DNA of 22,984 nt from Gudongella sp964575895 (GCA_964575895.1 CAZNTE010000032.1:1-22984), one strand, 5' to 3'; shown: positions 1 through 7,970, numbered from the stretch's first letter. Notes: generated by a model from the letters alone, not told the origin. Made by a program: numbers and translations.

Positions 1-54
1 TACGTACGGTTCAATGAGAGGGAAATAGTACTAGCTATTATTTCTCTACTCTAT
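1..54 (+). mobile_element. 3' end of a group II intron (domain V 3' strand and domain VI)
   Basis: Bases 1-12 (TACGTACGGTTC) match the 3' strand of group II intron domain V. After a three-base linker (13-15), bases 16-51 fold into one hairpin: 16-18 pair with 49-51, A48 is left unpaired, and 19-30 pair with 36-47 (two G-U pairs) around a five-base loop. A lone bulged adenine seven to eight bases from the 3' end is the lariat branch point of domain VI. The element ends CTACTCTAT at 54, an AY end as expected for these introns. The rest of the ribozyme, and any intron-encoded reverse transcriptase, lie left of the window. The 3' exon starts at 55, only 28 bases before leuA. Confidence 0.82.
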
Positions 55-82
55 TTTAAATGAGAACTAAGGAGGACTAGGG

Positions 83-1618
83 ATGAAAAAAATGATTAAG
101 CTATTTGACACAACACTAAGAGATGGAGAACAATCACCAGGATGTAGTATGAATAAAAGAGAAAAATTAATGCTAGCCAAGCAATTGGAAAGATTGGGAG
201 TAGATGTTATTGAAGCTGGTTTTGCAGCGGCATCACCTGGTGATTTTGAATCTGTTAAGTTAATAGCTGATGAGATTAAAACATCAACCGTTGCCGTGCT
301 TGCAAGAACTATTAAAGATGATATAGATGTGGCTTGGGATTCAGTTAAAAATGCAGCTTATCCAAGAATTCACACTTTCATTGCAACTTCCCCTATACAT
401 ATGGAGTACAAGCTACAAATGGAACCAGGGGATGTTATTAAAAGGGCAGAAGATATGGTTGCCTATGCTGCAAATCTTTGCCCAGAAGTTGAATTTTCAG
501 CAGAGGATGCCACAAGAAGTGATCCTGAATTTCTAGCGGAAATATTTGATAAGGTAATTCAAGCAGGAGCTAAAATTATAAACATACCTGATACTGTGGG
601 TTATACAACACCAGATGAGTTTTATAACTTTATAAATAAGATAATGGATAAATCCAAATATTTAAAAACAGTGGAGGTTTCAGTACATTGTCATAATGAT
701 TTAGGCCTAGGAGTGGCTAATAGCATAGCTGCAATAAAAGCTGGAGCTACCCAAATAGAATGCACGATTAATGGCATAGGAGAGAGAGCTGGTAATGCTG
801 CATTGGAAGAGATAGCCATGATTTTATCTGTTAGAGGTGAGAATATAGGTGCAACTACAAATATTGACACCACTGAAATAACTAAGACGAGCAATCTTCT
901 TAGTAGTATTACAGGTGTTTATGTACAACCTAATAAAGCAATTGTTGGGGCAAATGCTTTTTCCCATGAATCTGGAATTCACCAGCATGGAGTATTAAAG
1001 AACAGAGAAACATATGAGATTATGACTCCTGAATCTGTTGGTCTAAGTACAAACACTCTTGTTTTAGGAAAGCACTCTGGGAGACATGCTTTTAAGGACA
1101 AAGTGAAAACCATGGGTTATGAGCTTAAAGATAATGAGTTAGATAAAATTTTCATGGAGTTTAAATCCTTAGCTGATAAGAAAAAGGAAATATTTGATAG
1201 AGATATTGAAATACTTATTACTGGCGGGATGAAAGAAAATAAAAATTATTATAAGCTTAATAGATTTGTTATAAATAGTGGCAATACCATAACTACCACA
1301 GCTAGTGTGGTCTTAGAGTATGAAGGAGTCACCAAGGAGGGCATATCCTTTGCTCAAGGACCTGTGGATGCAGCTTTTAGTGCAATAAAACAATGCATAG
1401 ACAAAGAAATTATCTTGGAAGACTATTCACTTCAATCTATTACTGAAGGTACTGATGCATTGGGGTATGCCACAGTGAAATTAAGATATGATAACATGCA
1501 TTTCACTGGTAGAAATGCCAGCATCAATGTTGTAGAGGCAAGTATAAATGCTTATTTAAATGCTGTAAATAAAATAATGGAAAAAAGAGATGTTTCTGAA
1601 GTTAAAAAAGTTGTTTAA
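83..1618 (+). CDS. leuA: 2-isopropylmalate synthase
   Basis: Condenses acetyl-CoA with 2-oxoisovalerate, the first committed step of leucine synthesis, in the cytoplasm. The 511-residue length fits the long bacterial LeuA type. The N-terminal HMGL-like TIM barrel opens with the signature FDTTLRDGEQSPG (residues 8-20). Metal ligands visible are Asp9, His202 and His204 (HCHNDLG), and Asn238 in GIGERAGN. The C-terminal part from about residue 370 is the regulatory LeuA dimer domain that normally binds leucine. The ATG at 83 follows AAGGAGGA at 69-76. It heads leuACDB, with leuC close behind. A group II intron end sits just upstream, so any native leader of this operon has been displaced or lies beyond the window. 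Homocitrate or citramalate synthase are alternatives, but the leuCDB context favours LeuA. Confidence 0.95.
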   Translation: MKKMIKLFDTTLRDGEQSPGCSMNKREKLMLAKQLERLGVDVIEAGFAAASPGDFESVKLIADEIKTSTVAVLARTIKDDIDVAWDSVKNAAYPRIHTFIATSPIHMEYKLQMEPGDVIKRAEDMVAYAANLCPEVEFSAEDATRSDPEFLAEIFDKVIQAGAKIINIPDTVGYTTPDEFYNFINKIMDKSKYLKTVEVSVHCHNDLGLGVANSIAAIKAGATQIECTINGIGERAGNAALEEIAMILSVRGENIGATTNIDTTEITKTSNLLSSITGVYVQPNKAIVGANAFSHESGIHQHGVLKNRETYEIMTPESVGLSTNTLVLGKHSGRHAFKDKVKTMGYELKDNELDKIFMEFKSLADKKKEIFDRDIEILITGGMKENKNYYKLNRFVINSGNTITTTASVVLEYEGVTKEGISFAQGPVDAAFSAIKQCIDKEIILEDYSLQSITEGTDALGYATVKLRYDNMHFTGRNASINVVEASINAYLNAVNKIMEKRDVSEVKKVV

Positions 1619-1633
1619 GAAAGGATGATACAT

Positions 1634-2902
1634 ATGGGAATGACAATGACACAAAAGATATTAGCTGCACATACAGGAAAAACTAAAGTTGAAGCAGGTG
1701 AGTTTATAGAGGCAAATCTTGATATGGTCTTAGCAAATGACATAACAGCACCACCTGGAATAGATGAATTTTATAATATGGGGGCTAGTAATGTATTTGA
1801 TAAGGAAAAGATAGCCCTTGTTCCAGATCATTTTGCTCCAAACAAGGATATACAATCAGCTCAGCAATGTAAAATTTTGAGAGAGTTTGCCATAAACCAA
1901 GAGATAACGAATTATTTTGAAATTGGGGAGATGGGAATTGAACATGTTATTCTTCCAGAAAAAGGTATGGTAGTTGCAGGGGATCTTGTCATTGGGGCAG
2001 ACTCACATACTTGTACATATGGTGCTTTAGGCGCTTTTTCAACTGGAGTAGGTAGCACTGACATGGCTGCGGGTATGGCAACAGGCCAAGCTTGGTTTAA
2101 GATTCCGTCTGCTATAAAAATCATATTGGAGGGAAGCCCAGGGAAATGGGTTTCTGGCAAGGATATTATATTACATATAATTGGTTTAATAGGAGTAGAT
2201 GGGGCAAGGTACATGTCCATGGAATTTTTCGGGGATGGCATATCTAATTTGTCCATGGATGATAGGTTTACCATTTGTAACATGGCCATTGAAGCTGGTG
2301 CCAAAAACGGTATATTTCCAGTGGATGATAAGACAGTAGAGTATATGAGTGAACATTCCATAAGAAAATGGAAGGAATATAGACCAGATGAGGATGCTGT
2401 GTATGATAGAGAAATCCATATTGACTTAAATAGTCTTAAGCCTACTGTTTCATTTCCCCATAGTCCTGATAACACCTATACCATAGATAAAGCTGAAAAG
2501 GTAAAGATTGATCAGGTGGTTATAGGTTCTTGCACAAATGGTAGGATTAATGACATGAGAATAGCTGCTAATATACTAGCAAACAGAAAAGTTTCAAAAG
2601 GTGTTAGAACCATAATAATTCCAGGATCACAGAAAGTATATCTTCAGTCACTTGAAGAAGGCTTAATCAAAATATTTATTGAAGCTGGAGCCATAGTTAG
2701 TACTCCAACCTGCGGGCCTTGCTTAGGGGGTTATATGGGAATACTAGCCGAAGGAGAAAAGGCGGTTTCAACAACCAATAGAAATTTTATTGGAAGAATG
2801 GGGCATAAGACATCAGAAGTCTATCTAGCAAGTCCAGCTGTAGCTGCAGCTTCAGCAGTTAAGGGTGAGTTAGCTAGTCCTGAAGAATTGGAGGTAAAAT
2901 AA
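1634..2902 (+). CDS. leuC: 3-isopropylmalate dehydratase large subunit
   Basis: Large subunit of isopropylmalate isomerase, which interconverts 2- and 3-isopropylmalate through a [4Fe-4S] cluster. The three cluster cysteines are visible in GSCTNGR (Cys300) and TCGPCLGG (Cys360 and Cys363, numbered from this start). GADSHTCTYG is the other family signature. At 422 residues it is the short, homoaconitase-like LeuC class, usually paired with a LeuD of about 165 residues, as here. An ATG exists at 1625, but the AGGA sits directly against it. The same ribosome site is correctly spaced for the ATG at 1634, and the resulting start MGMTMTQKIL matches the family, so I chose 1634. LeuD begins on the base after its stop codon, implying translational coupling. 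Confidence 0.94.
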   Translation: MGMTMTQKILAAHTGKTKVEAGEFIEANLDMVLANDITAPPGIDEFYNMGASNVFDKEKIALVPDHFAPNKDIQSAQQCKILREFAINQEITNYFEIGEMGIEHVILPEKGMVVAGDLVIGADSHTCTYGALGAFSTGVGSTDMAAGMATGQAWFKIPSAIKIILEGSPGKWVSGKDIILHIIGLIGVDGARYMSMEFFGDGISNLSMDDRFTICNMAIEAGAKNGIFPVDDKTVEYMSEHSIRKWKEYRPDEDAVYDREIHIDLNSLKPTVSFPHSPDNTYTIDKAEKVKIDQVVIGSCTNGRINDMRIAANILANRKVSKGVRTIIIPGSQKVYLQSLEEGLIKIFIEAGAIVSTPTCGPCLGGYMGILAEGEKAVSTTNRNFIGRMGHKTSEVYLASPAVAAASAVKGELASPEELEVK

Positions 2903-3409
2903 ATGAAGGCTCAGGGGAAAGTAATAAAATTAGGAGATAATATAGATACTGATTTAATAATAGCTGCAAGATACTTGTCTACTTCTGATCCTTATGAATT
3001 AGCCAAACACTTCATGGAGGATTATGATGACACTATTGTAAGTAGAATTTCCCAAGGTGATATTATTGTGGCGGGGAAAAACTTTGGTTGTGGATCTTCA
3101 AGAGAACATGCTCCCATAGCTATAAAAGGATCAGGTATCAGTTGTGTTATAGCTGAGAATTACGCTAGAATTTTTTATAGAAATTCATTTAATATTGGAC
3201 TACCAATAATAGAAAGCAAGGAAGCTTCAGAAAGAATAGAAAATGGTGATGAGATCAAGGTGAATTTTAGTTCTGGAGAGATAGAAAATATTAGTAAAAA
3301 AGAGGTATATAAAGGCCAAGCGTATCCTGAATTCATTCAAAACATAATCAAGGATGGAGGCCTAGTAGGATATGTGAAGGAAGGAGGAAAAAAAGTAGAT
3401 GAAGTTTAA
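2903..3409 (+). CDS. leuD: 3-isopropylmalate dehydratase small subunit
   Basis: Small swivel-domain subunit that completes the LeuCD isomerase. Its 168 residues match the short LeuD class that partners the short LeuC. Motifs seen are GDNIDTDLIIAARYL near the N-terminus and GKNFGCGSSREHAP near residue 60, the latter being the substrate-binding loop of the family. Its ATG immediately follows the leuC TAA and is served by a GGAGG inside the end of leuC (2890-2894). Its last 11 bases overlap leuB, so leuC, leuD and leuB are almost certainly co-translated from one message. Confidence 0.94.
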   Translation: MKAQGKVIKLGDNIDTDLIIAARYLSTSDPYELAKHFMEDYDDTIVSRISQGDIIVAGKNFGCGSSREHAPIAIKGSGISCVIAENYARIFYRNSFNIGLPIIESKEASERIENGDEIKVNFSSGEIENISKKEVYKGQAYPEFIQNIIKDGGLVGYVKEGGKKVDEV

Positions 3410-4472
3410 AATAGCAGTGGCAAAAGGTGATGGGGTTGGTCCAGAGGTTGTAGATGGTGCCATAAGAGTACTTGAAAAAATATCAGAAGTATTTGGTCAT
3501 GAGTTTGATTTTGTGGATGTACTTGTGGGTGGAGCAGCATATGATAGATTCAATCACCCATTACCAGATGAAACAATCCAAATTATTAAAGAATCTGATT
3601 CAGTCTTATTTGGAGCAGTTGGGGGAGAAAAATGGGATCACCTCCCTAATGAATTAAGACCTGAGAAAGCCATTTTAGGATTGAGAAAAGCCTTAAACGT
3701 CTATTCAAATATCAGGCCAGGTATATTATTTCCTTCATTTTCTGATGCATCCCCACTGAAAAAAGAAATAATCAAAGATGGATTTGATATTTGTGTTGTA
3801 AGGGAATTAGTAGGGGGAATCTACTTTGGAGAAAAGGGAAGATCTAGTTCCTCAGGAGTAGAAGAAGCTTTTGACGTGGAAAGGTATGATGAAAATGAAA
3901 TTGAAAGGATAGCAAGATCTGCATTTAACTTTGCCATGAAAAGAAAATTGAAATTAACCAGTGTGGATAAGGCAAATGTACTGGAGAGTTCAAAGTTATG
4001 GAGACAAGTTGTAGAAAAAGTTTGGAAAGACTACCCGACTGTTGTGTTAAAACACCTATATATAGACAATGCAGCCATGCAATTAATCAAGGATCCAAAT
4101 CAATTTGATGTTATTCTTACTTCAAATATCTTTGGAGATATCCTATCAGATGAAATTAGTATGTTAACAGGTTCAATTGGCCTTTTACCTTCTGCATCAA
4201 TCGGTGAAGGTAGGATTGGAATATATGAACCAATACATGGGTCTGCTCCAGATATTCAAGGGATGAATATAGCTAATCCAGTGGGAGCAATTTTATCTGC
4301 TGCAATGATGTTAGAGCATTCTTTTAATCTTAAAACTGAGGCAGAGGCTATTAGAAGTGGAGTTAATAGAGTGTTTGAAATGGGATATGGAACTAGTGAT
4401 ATAAGAATAGAAGGTATTAAGACATTAGGAACAAGAGAAATGTCAAATTTAATAGCTGAAAATATAAACTGA
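3399..4472 (+). CDS. leuB: 3-isopropylmalate dehydrogenase
   Basis: NAD-dependent oxidative decarboxylation of 3-isopropylmalate to 2-oxoisocaproate, the last dedicated step of leucine synthesis. The 357-residue protein starts with the family pattern KIAVAKGDGVGPEVV. It contains the VDKANVL segment, the acidic metal site in FGDILSDEISMLTGS, and the NAD-binding stretch EPIHGSAPDIQG followed by NIANPVGAILSAAMM. The GSAPDI sequence is typical of isopropylmalate rather than isocitrate dehydrogenases. The start overlaps leuD by 11 bases, with AAGGAGG upstream inside leuD. No hairpin follows the stop, so transcripts may read on into the T-box leader of the ilv block. Confidence 0.95.
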   Translation: MKFKIAVAKGDGVGPEVVDGAIRVLEKISEVFGHEFDFVDVLVGGAAYDRFNHPLPDETIQIIKESDSVLFGAVGGEKWDHLPNELRPEKAILGLRKALNVYSNIRPGILFPSFSDASPLKKEIIKDGFDICVVRELVGGIYFGEKGRSSSSGVEEAFDVERYDENEIERIARSAFNFAMKRKLKLTSVDKANVLESSKLWRQVVEKVWKDYPTVVLKHLYIDNAAMQLIKDPNQFDVILTSNIFGDILSDEISMLTGSIGLLPSASIGEGRIGIYEPIHGSAPDIQGMNIANPVGAILSAAMMLEHSFNLKTEAEAIRSGVNRVFEMGYGTSDIRIEGIKTLGTREMSNLIAENIN

Positions 4473-4515
4473 ACCTTGAAAACTTAAAAAAATAAAAATA
4501 TATTGCAAAAAGTTC

Positions 4516-4544
4516 TTGACGAGAAACTTAATAAGTAATAGAAT
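4516..4544 (+). promoter_or_regulatory. Sigma-A-type promoter of the T-box/ilv operon
   Basis: A -35 box TTGACG (4516-4521), a 17-base spacer and a -10 box TAGAAT (4539-4544) differ from consensus by one base each. Predicted transcription starts near 4551, just before the T-box leader, giving the ilv genes a promoter separate from leuACDB. Confidence 0.75.
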
Positions 4545-4550
4545 GATGAT

Positions 4551-4866
4551 AATTTAGAAAATTGCAAAAGTTATGACAGAGACAAAACTGTAGAAATTCT
4601 AATAACAGAGAACTGATGATTGGTGAGAGTCAGGATTAGAGGATGCAGCAATGATCACTCTGGAGCTGTCGAGGTGAATTAAAAGTAACCAAGACCGGGA
4701 ATCTTACTTAGTAAGATGTGCCACCGTTATATGGCTATGGTTAAAGGACTTGTCCTTGGACCTGAAGAGTCATGACGCGTGAGCGTTATGTTAAAAAGGG
4801 TGGTACCACGAATATTATCTCGTCCCTGGAATATTTATATATTTCAGTGACGAGATTTTTTATTTT
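4551..4866 (+). promoter_or_regulatory. T-box leader controlling the ilv operon
   Basis: A tRNA-sensing antitermination leader of about 315 bases. The conserved T-box AGGGTGGTACCACG lies at 4797-4810. Its TGGT would pair with the ACCA end of an uncharged tRNA with discriminator A, as in Ile, Leu and Val tRNAs. The lower Stem I kink-turn pattern (CTGATGATTGGTGAGAGTCAG region, near 4613-4633) and the distal CTCTGGAGCTG segment are present. The specifier strand appears to be GTGAATTAAAAGTAACC (about 4673-4689). Depending on register the codon is ATT (Ile) or TTA (Leu), and I cannot settle which. A hairpin ATCTTACT/AGTAAGAT lies mid-leader. Charged tRNA should leave the terminator at 4817-4866 formed; uncharged tRNA should stabilise the antiterminator and allow ilvN onward to be transcribed. 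Confidence 0.92.
4817..4866 (+). terminator. Intrinsic terminator of the T-box leader
   Basis: ATCTCGTC (4817-4824) pairs perfectly with GACGAGAT (4849-4856). An upper stem forms from CTGGAA and TTTCAG, and a run of six T follows from 4856. It is mutually exclusive with the antiterminator that uses the T-box bases at 4797-4810. Confidence 0.9.
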
Positions 4867-4888
4867 AAAAATTAAAGGAGGAGTAAAA

Positions 4889-5119
4889 ATGACAAGAACA
4901 GTAAATGCTTTTGTAAAAAATGGACCGGAGACTCTTATGAGAATAACTACTTTATTGAGAAAAAGAGGTTGTAATCTTGAAGGATTGGTATACAAGGTGG
5001 AGGACAAGGAGTCTTTGTCAAAATTGACTCTAACAGTTGGAGTGGAAAATGATGACCTTATGAATAATGTGGTCTTACAAATAAGAAGACTACAAGATGT
5101 TTTTGAAGTAACAGTATAA
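4889..5119 (+). CDS. ilvN: Acetolactate synthase small (regulatory) subunit, ACT-only type
   Basis: A 76-residue single ACT-domain protein: TRTVNAFVKNGPETLMRITTLLRKRG begins as in IlvN/IlvH/IlvM subunits that bind valine and activate the catalytic subunit. The reading frame stays open upstream into the T-box (to 4772), but translation should begin at ATG 4889, which follows AAAGGAGGAG (4874-4883) and lies after the terminator. It is half the usual 160-170 residues of IlvH because the C-terminal domain is absent, as in enteric IlvM. It is the first gene of the operon, ahead of ilvC and away from its presumed partner ilvB (6318-7970). Other ACT regulators are possible, but the operon makes the assignment likely. 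Confidence 0.85.
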   Translation: MTRTVNAFVKNGPETLMRITTLLRKRGCNLEGLVYKVEDKESLSKLTLTVGVENDDLMNNVVLQIRRLQDVFEVTV

Positions 5120-5138
5120 AACAAAAAGGAGAGATATA

Positions 5139-6131
5139 ATGGCTAAAATGTATTATGAAAAAGACTGTAATTTAGATGTTCTAAAGAGTAAAAAGGTAGC
5201 AGTAATTGGATACGGAAGTCAAGGTCATGCCCATGCTCTTAACCTTAAGGAAAGTGGAGTGGAAGTTGTTGTTGGACTTTACCATGGAAGTAAATCCTGG
5301 GAAAAAGCTCAAAGTGAAGGATTGATAGTTATGACAGCAGCGGATGCAACCAGTTGGGCAGATGTTGTAATGGTACTAATAAATGATGAAAAACAAGTTG
5401 ACCTTTATGAGAACAGCATTAAGGATAATCTAAAACCAGGTAAATATTTAGCTTTTGCCCATGGATTTAACATCCACTATGGTCAAATAGTTCCATCTGA
5501 AGATGTAAATGTTTTTATGGTAGCGCCAAAGGGACCTGGCCATACAGTTAGAAGTCAATACCAGGAAGGTAAAGGGGTACCATGTTTAGTTACTACATAT
5601 CAGGATCCATCAGGGGATACAATGGACTTAGCGCTATCCTATGCAGCTGCAATAGGTGGAGCTAGAGCAGGAGTATTGGAAACTACTTTCAAAGAAGAAA
5701 CAGAAACTGACTTGTTTGGTGAGCAAGCTGTACTATGTGGTGGAATTACAGAGCTTATGAAGGCGGGATTTGAAGTATTGGTTGAAGCTGGTTATGACCC
5801 TGAAAGCGCTTATTTTGAATGTTTGCATGAAATGAAATTAATAGTTGATATGATAAATCAAGGTGGTTTAAGTTACATGAGATACTCAGTAAGTGATACT
5901 GCAGAGTATGGTGATTATTCTGTAGGTAGTAGGATCATTACAGAGGATACAAGAAATGAGATGAGAAAGGTCCTAAAAGAAGTCCAGGATGGAACATTTG
6001 CTAGGAATTGGATTCTAGAGAATAAGGCAAACAGACCATTTTTCATGGCGAAGAGAAGGATGGAACAGGATCACCCAATGGAAGTTGTTGGAAGAGAATT
6101 GAGAAAGATGATGAGCTGGCTAAAAAATTAG
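5139..6131 (+). CDS. ilvC: Ketol-acid reductoisomerase (class I)
   Basis: Rearranges and reduces 2-acetolactate to 2,3-dihydroxyisovalerate (and the isoleucine homologue) with NAD(P)H and Mg2+. The 330 residues match short class I enzymes. The Rossmann glycine motif GYGSQG is at 24-29. The cofactor loop is GLYHGSKSW (46-54), where most relatives have Arg at the Tyr48 position. FAHGFNIHYG carries His108, VAPKGPGHTVR carries Lys131, and DLFGEQAVLCGG carries metal ligands Asp191 and Glu195. The C-terminus RKMMSWLKN is complete for the family. ATG 5139 has AAGGAGAG upstream, 19 bases after ilvN. Downstream, instead of intact ilvD, there is a decayed remnant. Confidence 0.95.
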   Translation: MAKMYYEKDCNLDVLKSKKVAVIGYGSQGHAHALNLKESGVEVVVGLYHGSKSWEKAQSEGLIVMTAADATSWADVVMVLINDEKQVDLYENSIKDNLKPGKYLAFAHGFNIHYGQIVPSEDVNVFMVAPKGPGHTVRSQYQEGKGVPCLVTTYQDPSGDTMDLALSYAAAIGGARAGVLETTFKEETETDLFGEQAVLCGGITELMKAGFEVLVEAGYDPESAYFECLHEMKLIVDMINQGGLSYMRYSVSDTAEYGDYSVGSRIITEDTRNEMRKVLKEVQDGTFARNWILENKANRPFFMAKRRMEQDHPMEVVGRELRKMMSWLKN

Positions 6132-6149
6132 GATTTGAGATCCTAAATA

Positions 6150-6303
6150 CAGGAGAAGGGATAGCATTTTTAGGGGAAGATAAAATTATAGAAGTGAGAT
6201 AAATGGACTGGAGTAGACAAAACAAGAAAAAGAAGGCTACCTGGCTAAGTATGAAAAGATTCTAACAGCTGCTTAAATAGTCCCAGTATTAAAATCAGTA
6301 TAG
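6150..6303 (+). pseudogene. ilvD: Decayed C-terminal remnant of dihydroxy-acid dehydratase
   Basis: The 186-base gap between ilvC and ilvB has coding-like fragments in two frames. One frame reads GEGIAFLGEDKIIEVR, then a stop (6200-6202), then MDWSRQNKKKK. A second frame reads KEGYLAKYEKILTAA (to 6273), a stop, then IVPVLKSV, then TAG at 6301-6303. IlvD proteins typically end with a pattern like (K)KGYLA(R/K)YxKLVSSAxxGAVLK, so the second frame looks like an IlvD tail with one sense codon turned to stop. The first fragment loosely resembles the GPIALVEDGDIIEID region shortly before that tail and is less certain. The upstream 90% of ilvD is gone. The position is the natural one for ilvD, between ilvC and ilvB. 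Type and identity are my inference from remembered family patterns. Confidence 0.6.
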
Positions 6304-6317
6304 AGGAGTTGAGAAAT

Positions 6318-7970
6318 TTGAGATTAAGAGGTTCAGAGATTGTTTTCGAGTGCTTATTAAAAGAAGGAGTGGACACCATATTTGGATATCCTGGAGGAGC
6401 TGTAATTCCCCTTTATGATTCTTTGTATAAGTATCATAAGCACTTTAACCATATATTAACCTCCCATGAACAGGGAGCTTCCCATGGGGCAGATGGGTAT
6501 GCCAGATCCACTGGGAAAGTTGGAGTATGTATAGCAACTTCTGGTCCTGGTGCAACAAATACGGTTACAGGAATTGCTACTGCTTACTCAGATTCTATCC
6601 CCATGGTAGTTATAACAGGTCAAGTATCATCTAGTTTATTGGGCAAAGATTCCTTTCAGGAAGTGGACATAACATCTATTACCATGACAATAACAAAACA
6701 TAATTTTCAAGTAAGAAATGTTGATGAGATTTCAGAAGTAATGGCTAAAGCCTTTAAAATAGCAAGAACAGGGAGAAAGGGTCCAGTTCTAGTTGACATA
6801 CCAAAGGACATACTTATGACAGAGACTGAATATATAAGTATTGAAGACTTAACAGAAGAAGTCAAGAAATCGGATTATTCGCATATGGATAAAATCGTAT
6901 GGGAAATAGACAATGCAAAAAAACCAGTTATCTATGCTGGTGGAGGAATAATTTCCTCAGAAGCTTCTACTGAACTTCTTGAGTTTGCCACTAAGGGGGA
7001 CATTCCTGTATTATCCAGTCTAATGGGACTTGGAGCATTTCCAAGGGATCACAAACTATCCCTGGGTCTTGTAGGGATGCATGGTCTTAAGGAAAATAAT
7101 CTGGCAGTGTGCCACAGTGACTTGGTTATTGCCATAGGATCAAGGTTTTCTGATAGAGTTATCGGTAAGGCTAATGAATTTGGTCCAAAGGCTAAGGTTA
7201 TTCAACTGGATATTGATGAGTGTGAAATAGGGAAGAATAAGGCTGTTGACAGTTATCTTCTTGGTTCCATAAAGGAATTATTATATATTTTAACTGAGCA
7301 AATCAAGAAAAATGATAGGAAACAATGGAAAGACTTCATAGATTCCTTAAAAGAAGAGGATATGGAAGAAGAGTGGAGTGGAGAGACAGCTATAAGAATG
7401 ACTAACAGTGTATTTCCAGATGCTATTGTATCAACTGATGTTGGACAACATCAGATGTGGACAGCACAAAGATGGAAGTTTTTAAAACCAAGAACTTTTC
7501 TATCATCTGGTGGTTTGGGAACCATGGGATATGGTTTGGGTGGTGCCATAGGAGCAAAGGTTGGTAATCCTCATACCCCAGTTGTATTAGTAACAGGTGA
7601 TGGAAGTTTTAGGATGAATTTCAATGAACTTGGAACTGTTGCAAAGTATAATCTTCCAATTGTAGTACTATTGCTTAACAATAATACCCTTGGAATGGTT
7701 AGGCAGTGGCAGGGATTATTCTGTGATAAAAGATATTCTCAGACTGATTTGGGAAATGAAGTAGATTTCATTAAACTTGCAAATGCATTTGGAATAAATG
7801 GAATGAGGGTAAAAAATAAAGAAGAACTAACAGAAGCACTGGAGGTTGCAAAAAATACAAATACTGCCATGGTAATTGAATGTATGGTCTCAAAGGATAA
7901 GTGGGTATATCCAATAGTCCCAGCAGGAGCAGCCATAAGTGATATGATATATGAAGGAGGAGAGTATTGA
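6318..7970 (+). CDS. ilvB: Acetolactate synthase large (catalytic) subunit
   Basis: ThDP- and FAD-dependent condensation of two pyruvates to acetolactate, or pyruvate plus 2-oxobutyrate for isoleucine. The start MRLRGSEIVFECLLKEGVDTIFGYPGG is typical. The catalytic Glu is in SHEQGASHGADGYAR (Glu51), followed by SGPGATN. The C-terminal ThDP/Mg site is GDGSFRMN...LLLNNNTLGMVRQWQ. Two in-frame TTG codons lie at 6309 and 6318. GAGGAG (6303-6308) abuts the first but is nine bases from the second, and starting at 6318 gives the family N-terminus, so I use that TTG (550 residues). The small subunit is encoded three positions earlier, before ilvC. A catabolic AlsS is less likely given the small subunit and operon. 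Confidence 0.93.
   Translation: MRLRGSEIVFECLLKEGVDTIFGYPGGAVIPLYDSLYKYHKHFNHILTSHEQGASHGADGYARSTGKVGVCIATSGPGATNTVTGIATAYSDSIPMVVITGQVSSSLLGKDSFQEVDITSITMTITKHNFQVRNVDEISEVMAKAFKIARTGRKGPVLVDIPKDILMTETEYISIEDLTEEVKKSDYSHMDKIVWEIDNAKKPVIYAGGGIISSEASTELLEFATKGDIPVLSSLMGLGAFPRDHKLSLGLVGMHGLKENNLAVCHSDLVIAIGSRFSDRVIGKANEFGPKAKVIQLDIDECEIGKNKAVDSYLLGSIKELLYILTEQIKKNDRKQWKDFIDSLKEEDMEEEWSGETAIRMTNSVFPDAIVSTDVGQHQMWTAQRWKFLKPRTFLSSGGLGTMGYGLGGAIGAKVGNPHTPVVLVTGDGSFRMNFNELGTVAKYNLPIVVLLLNNNTLGMVRQWQGLFCDKRYSQTDLGNEVDFIKLANAFGINGMRVKNKEELTEALEVAKNTNTAMVIECMVSKDKWVYPIVPAGAAISDMIYEGGEY

Noticed and set aside
1912..2475. 187-codon open frame on the minus strand inside leuC
   Set aside because: It lies wholly antisense to a conserved gene, has no ribosome site or recognisable product, and looks like a codon-bias shadow. 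The same holds for the other antisense frames under leu, ilv, cob and c-di-GMP genes.
4772..4888. Upstream in-frame extension of ilvN through the T-box
   Set aside because: The open frame overlaps the T-box and terminator, which are RNA structures. A strong ribosome site and the family-like start are at 4889.
6203..6265. Small peptide MDWSRQNKKKK... as a separate gene
   Set aside because: It has no convincing ribosome site and sits within the frameshifted ilvD remnant, whose frames it bridges.
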